The notes beneath the pieces were generated by a model. The model saw nothing but the letters and a program-made list of their open reading frames with translations. It made no database searches and was not told the DNA's origin. From the NCBI GenBank assembly GCA_018222765.1, contig JAAEZT010000003.1, positions 1-64,000 on the forward strand: 64,000 nt of DNA. Reading direction: 5' to 3'. Shown piece after piece: positions 49,168 through 59,484 of this stretch (position 1 is its first letter; each line of letters starts with the position of its first letter). Source of the stretch: a bacterium. GTDB lineage: Bacteria > Verrucomicrobiota > Verrucomicrobiia > Verrucomicrobiales > Akkermansiaceae. The position numbers and the translations under genes are program-made.

Positions 49168-50217
49168 CTATAGCAGCTCAAAAAACTGCGGCAACACTCG
49201 CAGGAAGAGGGAATTCTTCCCGCCTCGTGACAGCTGACTCGCTACCAAATCAGCAGGCGCATCGGCATCAGCCGGACCACTGAAGTAGAGACAATGCCCA
49301 TCCGTGCAAAGCGACTGACAAAGATGCGGATTTCCCTTCTCTCGAGCTATTTTGATCTCACAATCCGGCGAGAAAAAACTGAGTTCGCTCAAAGGAGCTC
49401 CATCCTCATTCCACTCAACACTCGCTTCGATCAGCTTGCCCTCTCCTGATGACAGTTCGAAGGAATCTCCGTTTTTCAAAAGCAATTTCCATCCTGACAA
49501 CTCCACGACCCAAGCAAGGAGAAGAAGCGCCGCGGTCCGCTGTTCTTTCTGAGCTACGATCTTCACTTTATTGATCGCCGAAAAAGATTTCTTTGCTGCC
49601 GGGTCATCGAAGAGCCCCGCAGTGGCAAGACGGAAGAAATAACTCCGTGTCCACGATAAGTCCTGAGTGATCATCGACTGCCCCGTATCCTCCCGGGCGG
49701 CCACGATACGCTCAAATCCCGCAGTCGGATCCGCCCAGGTCGAGCTATCGAAAATTAAACGATCTACCAGTCGGTAGAGCCCTTCTTCAAAAAGATCCGA
49801 GAGTTCATTTTGCCACCAGAAAACCAATGGCAGGTCGCTATTCAAATGCGCAAACACGGTATTCCTCAAGCGCCCGAGGGATTTGCCTTTCAGTAAAAAG
49901 GAAACCTGCTCCGAACAAATCGACTTCTTCCCGTGCGCCAAATGACAATGCGCCGTGATGTAGGCCTCGATCGATGGCTCCGGCGCCTCGCGATCCATCG
50001 CAATCAGGAGGGCGCGACAGGCATTTTCCTGGGTCAGCGACAAAATCGTTTCCGAATTGGCCGTCAGTTGCGAGGGATCTTCGGTGTAGATGAGAAAATT
50101 CATCAGCGAGGCATTCGTGCTCGCGTCATCCGCCTCCCAAAGCTTCTTCAACTCGCCATCAATGGCCGCGACCTCCACCGCACGGCCCAATCCGGCACTG
50201 GATAATTCCACACTCAT
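49168..50217 (-). CDS. Glucose-6-phosphate dehydrogenase assembly protein OpcA-like
   Basis: Adjacent to and downstream of zwf; CRALLIAMD, GRLRNTVFAHLNSDLPLVFWWQNELS, DLSWTRSYFFRLATAGLFDDP pattern. Confidence 0.82.
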   Translation of the reverse strand: MSVELSSAGLGRAVEVAAIDGELKKLWEADDASTNASLMNFLIYTEDPSQLTANSETILSLTQENACRALLIAMDREAPEPSIEAYITAHCHLAHGKKSICSEQVSFLLKGKSLGRLRNTVFAHLNSDLPLVFWWQNELSDLFEEGLYRLVDRLIFDSSTWADPTAGFERIVAAREDTGQSMITQDLSWTRSYFFRLATAGLFDDPAAKKSFSAINKVKIVAQKEQRTAALLLLAWVVELSGWKLLLKNGDSFELSSGEGKLIEASVEWNEDGAPLSELSFFSPDCEIKIAREKGNPHLCQSLCTDGHCLYFSGPADADAPADLVASQLSRGGKNSLFLRVLPQFFELL

Positions 50218-50219
50218 TA

Positions 50220-51779
50220 CTAGAGCCTCCTCCATTTCCGCCCTTCACCACTTAACATTTCGTCGGCTTCGGTCGGTCCCCACCCTCCGGCGGGGAACTC
50301 AGCCATCGGCGGTGGATTCTCACTCTCGTGCCAGGCCCTCTCGATGTTATCGACGAACCTCCACGCTTCTTCCACTTCATCGCGACGCGCAAACAAGGTG
50401 GCATCTCCCGCCATGCAATCGAGCAAAAGACGCTCGTAGGCTTCCGGACTACTCTTTCCGAAACTCGAAGCGTAATGAAAGTCCATCTTCACCGGCTCCA
50501 TACGCAAGCTGGTGCCCGGAAGCTTCGAATTCATTCGCAGGGAAATCCCTTCATCCGGCTGAATGCGAATCACGAGAACATTTCCATCCGGCACTCCACC
50601 GGGAGCAGCATTGAAAAGAACACTCGGGGTTTCCTTGAAGTGGACCGAAATTTCGGTCGCCTTCTTGGGCAGACGTTTTCCAACCCGAACGTAAAACGGC
50701 ACGCCGCTCCAGCGCCAGGTGTCGATCATGCAACGCAGCGCTACGTAAGCTTCCGTTTCCGACTCGGGATTTACGCGATCTTCCTCGCGATACCCCGGCA
50801 CTTCATTTCCGTTGATATTTCCTGAGAGGTATTGCGCGCGCACGACATTCTCCTTCACCAGCTCAGGGGTATCCCACTGGCGCAGCGAGCGAATCACCTT
50901 CACCTTTTCATCCCGCACTCCATCGGCACTGAGATCAGTCGGCGGCTCCATCGCTACCAGACTGAGAAGTTGCAACAAGTGGTTTTGCACCATGTCGCGC
51001 AGCGCTCCAGCTCCGTCGTAGTAGGCTCCGCGCCCACCTTCCATCCCCAAATGCTCGGCACAAGTGATCTGAATATGATCGATGTATTGCTTGTTCCAAA
51101 GTGGCTCGAAAATGGCGTTGGCAAAGCGCAGCACCATAATGTTCTGCGCAGTCTCTTTTCCGAGATAGTGGTCAATTCGATAGGTGTCCTTTTCCTCGAA
51201 GGTGCCATTGACGACCTGATTCAAATGCTGTGCCGTAGCCAAGGTCGTGCCGAAGGGCTTCTCAACAATCACCCGCGACCAACATCCTTCCCTTTCTTCG
51301 CTCAAGCCGGCTTTTTTAAGATGAAGCAAAATATCGTCGAAATATTCTGGCGCGCTCGCGATATAAAAGAGGCGATTCCCTTTCGCTCCCCGCTCTTCAT
51401 CGGCGGCATCGAGCTTGGCGGCCAGCGAAGCGTAACCGGCCTCATCCTGAAATTCACTTTGGTGATAGCTGATATTCGGAGCCAGCGAATTCCAGAGTTC
51501 TTCGTCGTGCCCCGTCCGGGAAACCTTGCGATTAAGCTTCTCCAATCCCTCCCGGAAAAATTCATTGGTCCAATCCCGCCGGGCAAAGCCGATAATCTGC
51601 ACGCCGGGGGGCAACTCGCCATCAACTGCTAAATTATACAATGCCGGAACCAGCTTGCGATGGGTCAAATCACCGGTGGCTCCGAAGATCACCACGGTGC
51701 AAGCTTCGGGGCGATTGCGGGAAACCAAGTCTTCTCGGAAAGGATTGCTCACGCTGCGTTCTGCCACCCCGAAGCCCAA
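50220..51779 (-). CDS. zwf: Glucose-6-phosphate 1-dehydrogenase
   Basis: CTVVIFGATGDLTHRKLVPALYNLA, RIDHYLGKETAQNIMVLRFAN (active site), WSGVPFYVRVGKRLPKKATEI. Confidence 0.97.
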   Translation of the reverse strand: MGFGVAERSVSNPFREDLVSRNRPEACTVVIFGATGDLTHRKLVPALYNLAVDGELPPGVQIIGFARRDWTNEFFREGLEKLNRKVSRTGHDEELWNSLAPNISYHQSEFQDEAGYASLAAKLDAADEERGAKGNRLFYIASAPEYFDDILLHLKKAGLSEEREGCWSRVIVEKPFGTTLATAQHLNQVVNGTFEEKDTYRIDHYLGKETAQNIMVLRFANAIFEPLWNKQYIDHIQITCAEHLGMEGGRGAYYDGAGALRDMVQNHLLQLLSLVAMEPPTDLSADGVRDEKVKVIRSLRQWDTPELVKENVVRAQYLSGNINGNEVPGYREEDRVNPESETEAYVALRCMIDTWRWSGVPFYVRVGKRLPKKATEISVHFKETPSVLFNAAPGGVPDGNVLVIRIQPDEGISLRMNSKLPGTSLRMEPVKMDFHYASSFGKSSPEAYERLLLDCMAGDATLFARRDEVEEAWRFVDNIERAWHESENPPPMAEFPAGGWGPTEADEMLSGEGRKWRRL

Positions 51780-51883
51780 TCCGCAATACCGGAGCGCTGA
51801 ATTCCATTAATTGAGGAAGGTAAAATCAGTCGCAATTCCCAATCTCCTTGACCAATTCATCCCCCGAGGTGCATCTTCCCGCC

Positions 51884-52003
51884 ATGCTCACTCGCAAGCA
51901 CATCGAACTAGGCGCCAAGCTCTACATCGCTCTGCACCTCATCGTCTTCGCCATCTTTTTCTTCGGCGTACTCCAGATGATGGGCTTCTTCGGAGGAAAG
52001 TAA
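51884..52003 (+). CDS. 39-aa putative single-pass membrane microprotein
   Basis: MLTRKHIELGAKLYIALHLIVFAIFFFGVLQMMGFFGGK*; polar N-terminus, one hydrophobic helix; not in the supplied ORF list (below its length cutoff). Confidence 0.5.
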   Translation: MLTRKHIELGAKLYIALHLIVFAIFFFGVLQMMGFFGGK

Positions 52004-52102
52004 GATCCAGCCCTGTCCAACTCAGGGGCCTCGCAGCATGGAATTGAGAAACCAAATGGAGATGCGAGGCCGGCGATGAGCCGTTACCAGCTTGATCAGC
52101 CA

Positions 52103-52813
52103 CTAACGCTCGACATTAATAAACACCGCCTGGACATCTTCGTCGTCTTCCAGCTTGTCCACCAAAGCATCGATCTCGACCAACTGCTCCTCAGTGAAAG
52201 GCTGTGGGTTATTGGAAATCCGCTCCAGAGCCGCCTTGGTCACCTCGACCTTGTGCCGCTCCATCGTCTCAGTCAATTTTCCAAAGGAAGAATACTCGCC
52301 ATAAACGAGACCCATGTCGCCTTCGACTTCCATCTCTTCGAGACCGGCGTCCATGAGTTCCAGTTCCAGCTCCTCAAGATTCACCCCCTCCGGATTGAAT
52401 TCGATCACGCTCTTGCGATCGAACATGAATTCCAGTGATCCGGAATTCACCATCTCTCCTCCGTTCTTGTTGAAAATCGTGCGCACATTCGTCACCGAGC
52501 GATTGGTATTTTCGGTCGCACATTCCACGTAAAAAAGACTGCCGTGCGGTCCCTTGCCCTCGTAATTGACCTGGCTGATGTCAGCGAGATCCTTTCCGGC
52601 GGCCCGCTTAATCGCCTTATCAATGTTGTCCTTCGGCATGTTCTCTGCCTTGGCATTGAGAATCGCCGTGCGCAGCGAAGCATTGGAATCAGGATCTGGC
52701 CCGCCTTCCTTGGCGGCCATCGTGATGCTCTTGGCCAATTTTGGGAAAATGCGCGACATCTTTCCCCATCGCTTCTCCTTGGCTCCTCTCCGGATTTCAA
52801 ATGCTCTTCCCAT
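52103..52813 (-). CDS. YebC/PmpR family transcriptional regulator
   Basis: MGRAFEIRRGAKEKRWGKMSRIFPKLAKSITMAAKEGGPDPDSNASLRTAILNAKAENMPKDNIDKAIKRA; FMFDRKSVIEF. Confidence 0.95.
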   Translation of the reverse strand: MGRAFEIRRGAKEKRWGKMSRIFPKLAKSITMAAKEGGPDPDSNASLRTAILNAKAENMPKDNIDKAIKRAAGKDLADISQVNYEGKGPHGSLFYVECATENTNRSVTNVRTIFNKNGGEMVNSGSLEFMFDRKSVIEFNPEGVNLEELELELMDAGLEEMEVEGDMGLVYGEYSSFGKLTETMERHKVEVTKAALERISNNPQPFTEEQLVEIDALVDKLEDDEDVQAVFINVER

Positions 52814-53075
52814 AATCGTGTAATTTGTCTGAAGCCAAGCTAGCGGGCCGAAACAATTTTCAAACCTCAAAGTTTTCGGACGGTTTCCTCCCTCCCACGC
52901 ATTCCCCGGCACCATGGCCAATTCAAAATTGGCCCACCATAGCGTTGCGGTAGCAATTCCCATCCTCCTCTCGGCAATAACCTCAAACAGATCACCCCAT
53001 TATCGGCACCCATTTCATCTTCAGCCAAAATCTTGAAAGCAAATAGGCGACATCACCTTATTCCTTTGAGTCCTT

Positions 53076-53885
53076 ATGAAATTCTTCCTGCTGCTCTCAG
53101 CGCTCCTCTGCTCATCACTTACCGCTAACGAATGGAGACTCGTCTGGTCCGATGAATTCGATGGCAAAGGGCATCCCGACCCTAAAAAGTGGGGCTACGA
53201 AAGTGGCTTTGTTCGTAACAAGGAGAGGCAATACTACACCACCAAGAGACTCCAAAACGCCCGACTCGAAAACGGGCATCTCGTCATTGAAGGGCATAAG
53301 GAATCACCATCCCTCGATTCCCTAAAAAACGAGCCAACCAAAAAACTCCCAAGGATCAACTACACCTCGGCCAGTCTCCAGACCAAAGGACTCGCCAGTT
53401 GGAAGTTCGGCAAAGTCGAGGTCCGTGCCAAAGTCCCCCAAGGACTCGGCGTCTGGCCCGCCATCTGGACTCTGGGAGAGAACATAAGCACCATCGGCTG
53501 GCCCCGCTGCGGCGAAATCGACATTCTCGAATTCGTTGGAAAGGACCCCAAACACATCCACGCCAACGCTCATTTTCATCGCGATGGGAAACATTCCTCA
53601 GACCACAAGAAGCGGAAAGGAAACGAACCATGGGAGGATTTCCACACCTACTCCATCGAGTGGGACGCCGAGTGGATTCACTTCGCCTTCGACGACACCC
53701 GCTACCACAGCTTCCGGGTCAACAAAGCTGATACGGAAAAAGGAAACCCCTTCCACAAGAAACACTACCTCATCCTCAATCTCGCCCTCGGAGGCACCTG
53801 GGGAGGAAAAATTGACGACTCCATCTTCCCCTGCCAATACCTCATCGACTACGTACGGGTTTATCAAAAATCAGCGGAAGAGTAG
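53076..53885 (+). CDS. Glycoside hydrolase family 16-like protein
   Basis: WRLVWSDEFDGKGHPDPKKWGYE, GVWPAIWTLGENISTIGWPRCGEIDILEFVGK (ExDxxE-type). Confidence 0.93.
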   Translation: MKFFLLLSALLCSSLTANEWRLVWSDEFDGKGHPDPKKWGYESGFVRNKERQYYTTKRLQNARLENGHLVIEGHKESPSLDSLKNEPTKKLPRINYTSASLQTKGLASWKFGKVEVRAKVPQGLGVWPAIWTLGENISTIGWPRCGEIDILEFVGKDPKHIHANAHFHRDGKHSSDHKKRKGNEPWEDFHTYSIEWDAEWIHFAFDDTRYHSFRVNKADTEKGNPFHKKHYLILNLALGGTWGGKIDDSIFPCQYLIDYVRVYQKSAEE

Positions 53886-53893
53886 GCGAAGAA

Positions 53894-56494
53894 CTACTCT
53901 TCCACGATCAAGACCCCGCGCGTGATTTGCCAATGCCCCGGGAAGGTGCAGAGGTAGGGATACTCCCCCGGTTTCTTGGGCGCATCGAAATAAACAATGT
54001 AGCGTCCTCCGCTCTGCAAGATGGGCGAAAAGGCCAGAACTCCTTTATCCTCGATCACATAATGTTTGGCCAATCCATCAGGACTTGAGGCCAGCTTCAT
54101 CGACCCTTCCCCGACCCGCTGGAGCGCATCGGGTGTCACGAGCACAAAATTATGCGGCATACTCGGATCAACATTGCTTACCGTCAACGCCACCCGGGCA
54201 CCCGCTTTCGCTTTCAAAATCTTCGGGGAAAATTGCAGACCCGATACCGCCTTGACCTCCAATCGCTGAATGGCAGCCAACTTGGCCTCATCCCCCACGA
54301 TCTTACTCAAGCCTTCCTGTTTGGTGAGGCGAGGATCGACCGGACTATTCCCTGGAATTGGAAAATCATTCCACTCGTCCTTCTTAATCTTGGTGTAGCC
54401 CTCGAAATCGGTAAACGGTTCGCCCTGTTGAAAAATAGAGTAGTAAAGATCCGGAGCAAAGGCTTGTCCCTTTGCCGTCTTCAATTCGAGATAGAGGTGA
54501 AACTGCATCACCGGATGTAACTGCGGGATTTCAACAAACACACTTTTGCCGTCCTTGAGTAATTGCAGACTACAAATCTTTACCCGGTCATGCCCTTGCG
54601 ACCCCGGATGCTTGACCGAATATTCCGCCGATCCATAAGCACCGCTATAGAGATAGTTCCACTGCTCGGCAAAGGCCCGCTTTACCGTCAAAGACTTTGG
54701 ATCAATCGCCTCATCAAAGTGGAGAATCAAACCATTTCCCCGAGTCTCAACTGAACGTGGCAGGATGAGCGACTCTCCCTTCTCCGTGTAACGCAGGCGC
54801 TCCAACGAGCCGTTCTCTCTCGCATAACTTTGCCAACCATCAGAGCCCGCAAAGTAAACTGCACCGTCGTATTTATTGAACCGCGAACGATGCGCGCCTG
54901 AGAGAAAATCACCCGCCAAAGGCATCACCCCTCCCTGAACGCCATCGCCAATCTCTTCACGCAAAACAAGGTAGTGCTCACAATATCCGAACGAACTCCC
55001 CACCATCCGCCCTGAGAGCGGACCGAGGCGATCATCCTTCGGGAGAAAAACAATATCGCCCGCAGAGTTTTCGATTCCGCGCGGGATAAAGCACATCGGC
55101 ATCTCATAACCGTGTTTCCCGTAACCCTTCTTCGGTCCAAAGAACCCATGGTAACTCCCCTCGCCCACTTCAAAAATCCCCGAAGCCGGTTGCCAGCTTC
55201 CTTCCTGCGGCATCGCAAAAACAATCCCGCCGTCCGGCGACACTCCGGTACCATTCGTCCCCCGCAATCCCGTGGCGATCACTTCCGGCTTTTTGCCCGG
55301 GGTCCAACGCGTCATCCCAAACTGCTCGGAGCGCGTGAACCAATAAAATCGTCCCTTGTCATCCCGATGCAAGGTGAGCGCAAAGCTGTTTCCCCTCGCG
55401 GTTGGAAATTCATTGGTGAGACATTCGTAAAAGTCAGCCTCACGATCTCCGTTCAAATCCACCAATCGCGTGAGTTGATCCCGACCGATAACGTGCACAT
55501 CTCCGTCGTGAACCACCAGGCCAAGCGGTTGGTGCAGTCCGGAGGCAATCCGCTGCCAGGTCAACTCATTCAAATCCTCATCTACCCCATCAACCAACCA
55601 AACGTCACCCATCAAAGTGCACACGGCCACGGTGTCTGCATCGACAATGCCAACCCCGCCAATCCGCATCGGAGTCTTAAAGGGATTGGCGTCACGATAG
55701 GGAATGGTCAGCGTATCGATGACAAAAGGCCCTGTTTCTTTTCCAAGTGTCCCTCTTGTCATCACCGTTTGGTCCGCCCAACGGGCAGGCCCTGCTGGTT
55801 CCAAATTCACTTTTTTCAAATCATCAAGCCGGGGAAGCGGGCAATTCAATTTCACTCCCGCAGGCAAGTCGCCAGCGATGTTCAGAACGTGCACGGGATT
55901 GCCATCCAGAACCATCGGCGTATCCCAAACTTTGGCCTCTCCGATCTGATACCCGAAAACCACCCGATCTTTCACCCGGTGAAAACCAAGATACTTCGTT
56001 TTGATTCCCTCGGGAATCTCCCATCGCGACTTTGAGAGATCACCAATCGATTCTCCCTTGGCCTTCACCCCTGAGGTGATCCCGTATCGTCGCGACTCCC
56101 AGAGGACGAGATCTCCCTTCCAAGCCGCCGTGTAGGTCAATCGCTCCGGATCAAATAAGATCGTGTATTCCCCCACCCGAACATTCACCGCTTTATGTGT
56201 CACTCCGCCCTCATGACTGGTCACCTGCATCAGCAAACCGCCAAAATCCATTTCATTAAGCCGCCCGTCAAAATTATCCGACTCGGGATTCTGCCCCCAG
56301 TGCCCCCACACCCCGCCATCCAATCCGGGAAACTGCGGCAGGATTTTCGGCGGTTCTCCCTCGTGAGCCAACCAACGAAGCGACTCGTTGCGATAAAAAT
56401 CCCGTAACCGGTTCGCCGGAAAGGGATCCACAGACTCCTGTCCCCGGAGGTTCAATACCAATCCCACCAAGAGCAATAAAAGGAAAGCTCGCAT
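53894..56494 (-). CDS. Secreted PVC-type protein (DUF6797-like) with C-terminal azurin-like cupredoxin domain
   Basis: GGVWGHWGQNPESDNFDGRLNEMDFGGLLMQVTSHEGGVTHKAVNVRVGE; C-terminal MPHNFVLVTPDALQ...YLCTFPGHWQITRGVLIVEE. Confidence 0.82.
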   Translation of the reverse strand: MRAFLLLLLVGLVLNLRGQESVDPFPANRLRDFYRNESLRWLAHEGEPPKILPQFPGLDGGVWGHWGQNPESDNFDGRLNEMDFGGLLMQVTSHEGGVTHKAVNVRVGEYTILFDPERLTYTAAWKGDLVLWESRRYGITSGVKAKGESIGDLSKSRWEIPEGIKTKYLGFHRVKDRVVFGYQIGEAKVWDTPMVLDGNPVHVLNIAGDLPAGVKLNCPLPRLDDLKKVNLEPAGPARWADQTVMTRGTLGKETGPFVIDTLTIPYRDANPFKTPMRIGGVGIVDADTVAVCTLMGDVWLVDGVDEDLNELTWQRIASGLHQPLGLVVHDGDVHVIGRDQLTRLVDLNGDREADFYECLTNEFPTARGNSFALTLHRDDKGRFYWFTRSEQFGMTRWTPGKKPEVIATGLRGTNGTGVSPDGGIVFAMPQEGSWQPASGIFEVGEGSYHGFFGPKKGYGKHGYEMPMCFIPRGIENSAGDIVFLPKDDRLGPLSGRMVGSSFGYCEHYLVLREEIGDGVQGGVMPLAGDFLSGAHRSRFNKYDGAVYFAGSDGWQSYARENGSLERLRYTEKGESLILPRSVETRGNGLILHFDEAIDPKSLTVKRAFAEQWNYLYSGAYGSAEYSVKHPGSQGHDRVKICSLQLLKDGKSVFVEIPQLHPVMQFHLYLELKTAKGQAFAPDLYYSIFQQGEPFTDFEGYTKIKKDEWNDFPIPGNSPVDPRLTKQEGLSKIVGDEAKLAAIQRLEVKAVSGLQFSPKILKAKAGARVALTVSNVDPSMPHNFVLVTPDALQRVGEGSMKLASSPDGLAKHYVIEDKGVLAFSPILQSGGRYIVYFDAPKKPGEYPYLCTFPGHWQITRGVLIVEE

Positions 56495-56560
56495 CACTCG
56501 AAGATGACAAAATCCCCCACCGCAAAGCAAGGCCAAGCCCCACAAAGTGACCGAAAGCGT

Positions 56561-57055
56561 TTACTTCTGCTCCCGCTTCACCACCTTCATCGCACCCCTC
56601 CAGTCGCGCTGGAACGAGACCCGCTCCCGAAGCGTGTCTTTTTTCTTCCCCCCGCCGTGCTCGATCAAGATGACCGCCCGCTGCGATTTAATCATCGTCT
56701 CCTTGATCCGAAAAACCGGCGCGCTTTTGTGACGAACAAAACAATGCAGCGCAACATCCCAATGGTCCGCATTCCAAAGGTACGCCGCCGGCGAAAAATC
56801 ATCCATCTCAGCCATCGCCACGAGCAATTCCCGAATCGCCGCCTCACCATGATCACGGATCAAGCGTTTTGCCGCCCGCTTGTTCATCACACCCTCGACG
56901 TAAGACGCAATCGGATTCCTCCGTGACTCCTCTGCCTCCTCCAAAAGCGCCCTCTGGTGATGCGCCATCAGCTCATGCAACTCCTCCCGCTCGATCTCTC
57001 CATCCTGCCACTGACGAATCAGGACATTGGGCGTTGGAAAGGGCGCTAACTTCAT
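56561..57055 (-). CDS. Hypothetical protein
   Basis: 164-aa ORF with no overlapping competitor; no family recognised. Confidence 0.6.
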   Translation of the reverse strand: MKLAPFPTPNVLIRQWQDGEIEREELHELMAHHQRALLEEAEESRRNPIASYVEGVMNKRAAKRLIRDHGEAAIRELLVAMAEMDDFSPAAYLWNADHWDVALHCFVRHKSAPVFRIKETMIKSQRAVILIEHGGGKKKDTLRERVSFQRDWRGAMKVVKREQK

Positions 57056-57119
57056 TGGGGAGAACTTTACAGAGACACTGCCACTTGTCCACCCACCGAG
57101 TCGGTGCTACCCCTCATCC

Positions 57120-57464
57120 ATGCAGGTTCAAAAAGTCAAATACGCCCTCTGGGCCGCGGACCATCTCCGCGCCATCAAATTTTACCAGGACACCTTCGGA
57201 GCCGACCTTTCCTTCGAAATGGAGGTCTGGAGCGAACTCACTCTTTGCGGATCCACCATCGGGATCCACGGCGGAGGCGAAGGCAAACGCACCTGGACCG
57301 GCCTGAGCTTCCAGTGCGACGACCTTCCCGCCGCCATCGAACTCGTTCAGAAAAACGGCGGTGGACTCGTCCGCGAGCCCGAAGAAGAAGACGGCGTGAT
57401 TCACCTCGCTTTTTGCTTTGATACCGAAGGAAACGAAATCATGGTCACCCAAAAACGCGCCTAA
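57120..57464 (+). CDS. VOC family/glyoxalase-like protein
   Basis: VKYALWAADHLRAIKFYQDTFGADLSFEMEVWSELTLCGSTIGIH...FCFDTEGNEIMVTQ. Confidence 0.88.
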   Translation: MQVQKVKYALWAADHLRAIKFYQDTFGADLSFEMEVWSELTLCGSTIGIHGGGEGKRTWTGLSFQCDDLPAAIELVQKNGGGLVREPEEEDGVIHLAFCFDTEGNEIMVTQKRA

Positions 57465-57468
57465 ATAC

Positions 57469-57765
57469 ATGTTCCCACTCGGTCTCCTTCGTCTCTTCTC
57501 CATCCTCGATGGACTCTCCTTTGTCATTCTCCTCTACTTTTCGATCTACGAAAAACGCATCCTGGGCAACGAGGACGCCATTCGCACTCCCGGGATGATT
57601 CACGGCGTTATCTTTTGTGCCTTCGTCCTTTTACTCTTCTTTAGCTGGGACAAATACAAGTGGTCTCTCAAGCGGGCCGGCCTCGTCTTCGTCTGCGCTC
57701 TCATTCCTTTTGCGCCCTTTTTCCTAGAGCCCTCGCTGAAACGTGAGCAGAATTCGCTCTCATGA
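57469..57765 (+). CDS. DUF3817 membrane protein
   Basis: MFPLGLLRLFSILDGLSFVILLYFSIYEKRILGNEDAIRTPGMIHGVIFCAFVLLLF. Confidence 0.85.
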   Translation: MFPLGLLRLFSILDGLSFVILLYFSIYEKRILGNEDAIRTPGMIHGVIFCAFVLLLFFSWDKYKWSLKRAGLVFVCALIPFAPFFLEPSLKREQNSLS

Positions 57766-58139
57766 AATCAGCTCTTATCTTCCTCGCCCTCCTCTTCCCA
57801 ATCTTCGCCATGGCCGATCATCACAAAAAAGAAGCCGGAGCCTACCGTCATGTCGTCATCATCAAGTTTAAGGAGGACGCCACCGACAAACAGAAGGCCC
57901 ACATCTCCAAAGAGTTCGCTGCACTGGAAAAGAAAATCCCCACCATCACCGGCATCGAATGGGGAACCAACGTGAGCCCCGAAAACCACGCCCAAGGCTA
58001 CACCCATTGCTTCATCGTCAGTTTCAAGGACCGCGCCGGCCTCGATGTCTACCTCCCGCACGAGGCCCACGGCGCCTTCGTGAAACAACTCGTCCCCGTC
58101 ATGGACAAAGTCCTCGTCGTCGACTTCATCGCGAAGTAA
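57762..58139 (+). CDS. Exported Dabb (stress-responsive A/B barrel) family protein
   Basis: YRHVVIIKFKEDATDKQKAHISKEFAALEKKIPTITGIEWGTNVSPE...GYTHCFIVSFKDRAGLDVYLPHEAHGAFV. Confidence 0.92.
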   Translation: MKSALIFLALLFPIFAMADHHKKEAGAYRHVVIIKFKEDATDKQKAHISKEFAALEKKIPTITGIEWGTNVSPENHAQGYTHCFIVSFKDRAGLDVYLPHEAHGAFVKQLVPVMDKVLVVDFIAK

Positions 58140-58160
58140 TTCGCCGCAAATTCTTACCTC

Positions 58161-58191
58161 AAAAAGGCGCGGCTCACCCCGCGCTTTTTTT
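58161..58191. terminator. Hairpin AAAAAGGCGCGGCTCACCCCGCGCTTTTTTT
   Basis: GC stem GCGCGG/CCGCGC flanked by A5 and T7 between convergent genes. Confidence 0.85.
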
Positions 58192-58253
58192 GCGTCCGCT
58201 CAATCTCAAACCAACCTGGATCGCCTCGGACTTCATGAAAATGGTTGAAACTG

Positions 58254-59318
58254 TCATCTCGCTTTTAAGTCCGCGGCGGGATCGGCTTGGTCCACATTGT
58301 CTTGCACGCTTTCAGACTTTTCAGCCCGGTTGGGCAGCCAGGTAAATCGACCCCAATTTCTGCGGCCAGGCACAATCGGCAATTCCTTTTCCCCCGATTT
58401 GGTCTCGATCATGATCTTGGGGCCACCCCTTTTGGGATCCGGGAATGCCCGGGTCACGAATCCATCGGGAGCCCAGGTAGGGTCGTCGCCGCGCCCGATT
58501 TTTCTTCGATTTTTCCCATCGCTGCCCACCACCCAGACGTGAAAGGTCTCAGAGATCAGCCGATCTCGTTGCGGGTTTGGAACGCCCGTGAACTTGCTCA
58601 TGTGAACCATCTCGACGCCCTCCCAATGCGCAATCCACTTGCCATCAGGAGACCAGGCCGGGACTTTTTGCTCGATGGGCGCCTCGATTACTTTGTGGAA
58701 ATCCACCTTTGGAGGGGAAACCAGTCTGGACTTGCTTCCATCCAGCGCACTGACCCAGATGCGCATCTCGCCGCTGCGGTCAGAGACGAAGGCGATCTGA
58801 TCTCCTTTGGGCGAAACAACCGGCATCGCGTTGCTGAACTTCAGTTGCTCGGGATCGGAAAACAGCCGTCTCGATTCGCCCGTCTCTGTGTTCATGAGAT
58901 GAATCTGGCTCTCCCGCGAAGGATCTTTCCCGGGCCGGGCCTTCATCCAAACGATGTGCCGGGAGTCGGGCAACCAGGAGGGTAACAAGTTCATTCCCTC
59001 ATCGATGAGAGAGCGGGCGTTCCTGCCATCAAGACCGGAAATCCAGAGCGAAAGGCTATCGCCGACCTGTTGGACATAGATCAGCTTTTTCCCGTCCGGG
59101 GAGCATGCGGGCATCCGGCAGCCGCGCTTGGAACGGGAAAGCTGCTGGCGGTCTGAACTATCTTCCTTCATGCGATATAGCTGGAGGATCCCCTTCTCAT
59201 CGGTATGGCTCACAACAAGCTCACGCAATTCAGTTCCCGATGGAGAGGCCGGACCCTCCTCGGAAAGCGCGATCGAGGTGGCTAAAAAGGCTACCAGAAG
59301 GGTTCGTAAAATGTGCAT
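58254..59318 (-). CDS. TolB-like/WD40-like beta-propeller exported protein
   Basis: Repeated SPDGKKLIYV, LPDSRHIVWMKA, SPKGDQIAFVSDRSGEMRIWVSALDG, SPDGKWIAHWEG motifs. Confidence 0.87.
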   Translation of the reverse strand: MHILRTLLVAFLATSIALSEEGPASPSGTELRELVVSHTDEKGILQLYRMKEDSSDRQQLSRSKRGCRMPACSPDGKKLIYVQQVGDSLSLWISGLDGRNARSLIDEGMNLLPSWLPDSRHIVWMKARPGKDPSRESQIHLMNTETGESRRLFSDPEQLKFSNAMPVVSPKGDQIAFVSDRSGEMRIWVSALDGSKSRLVSPPKVDFHKVIEAPIEQKVPAWSPDGKWIAHWEGVEMVHMSKFTGVPNPQRDRLISETFHVWVVGSDGKNRRKIGRGDDPTWAPDGFVTRAFPDPKRGGPKIMIETKSGEKELPIVPGRRNWGRFTWLPNRAEKSESVQDNVDQADPAADLKAR

Positions 59319-59484
59319 TGTCTATTCCGGAAGAGGTGGCGGAGCTTGGAGTTTTTTGAGTAACGTTTGAGTCCAGTCACGCCCTGCCGAGAGCGCGCTC
59401 CGAAATCTGGTTAAGGGTTTGAGCGTTCATTGGATTTTTCTACTCGCAGCGGGCAGTGCGTTAATCTGCGACGACTTGTTCTGC

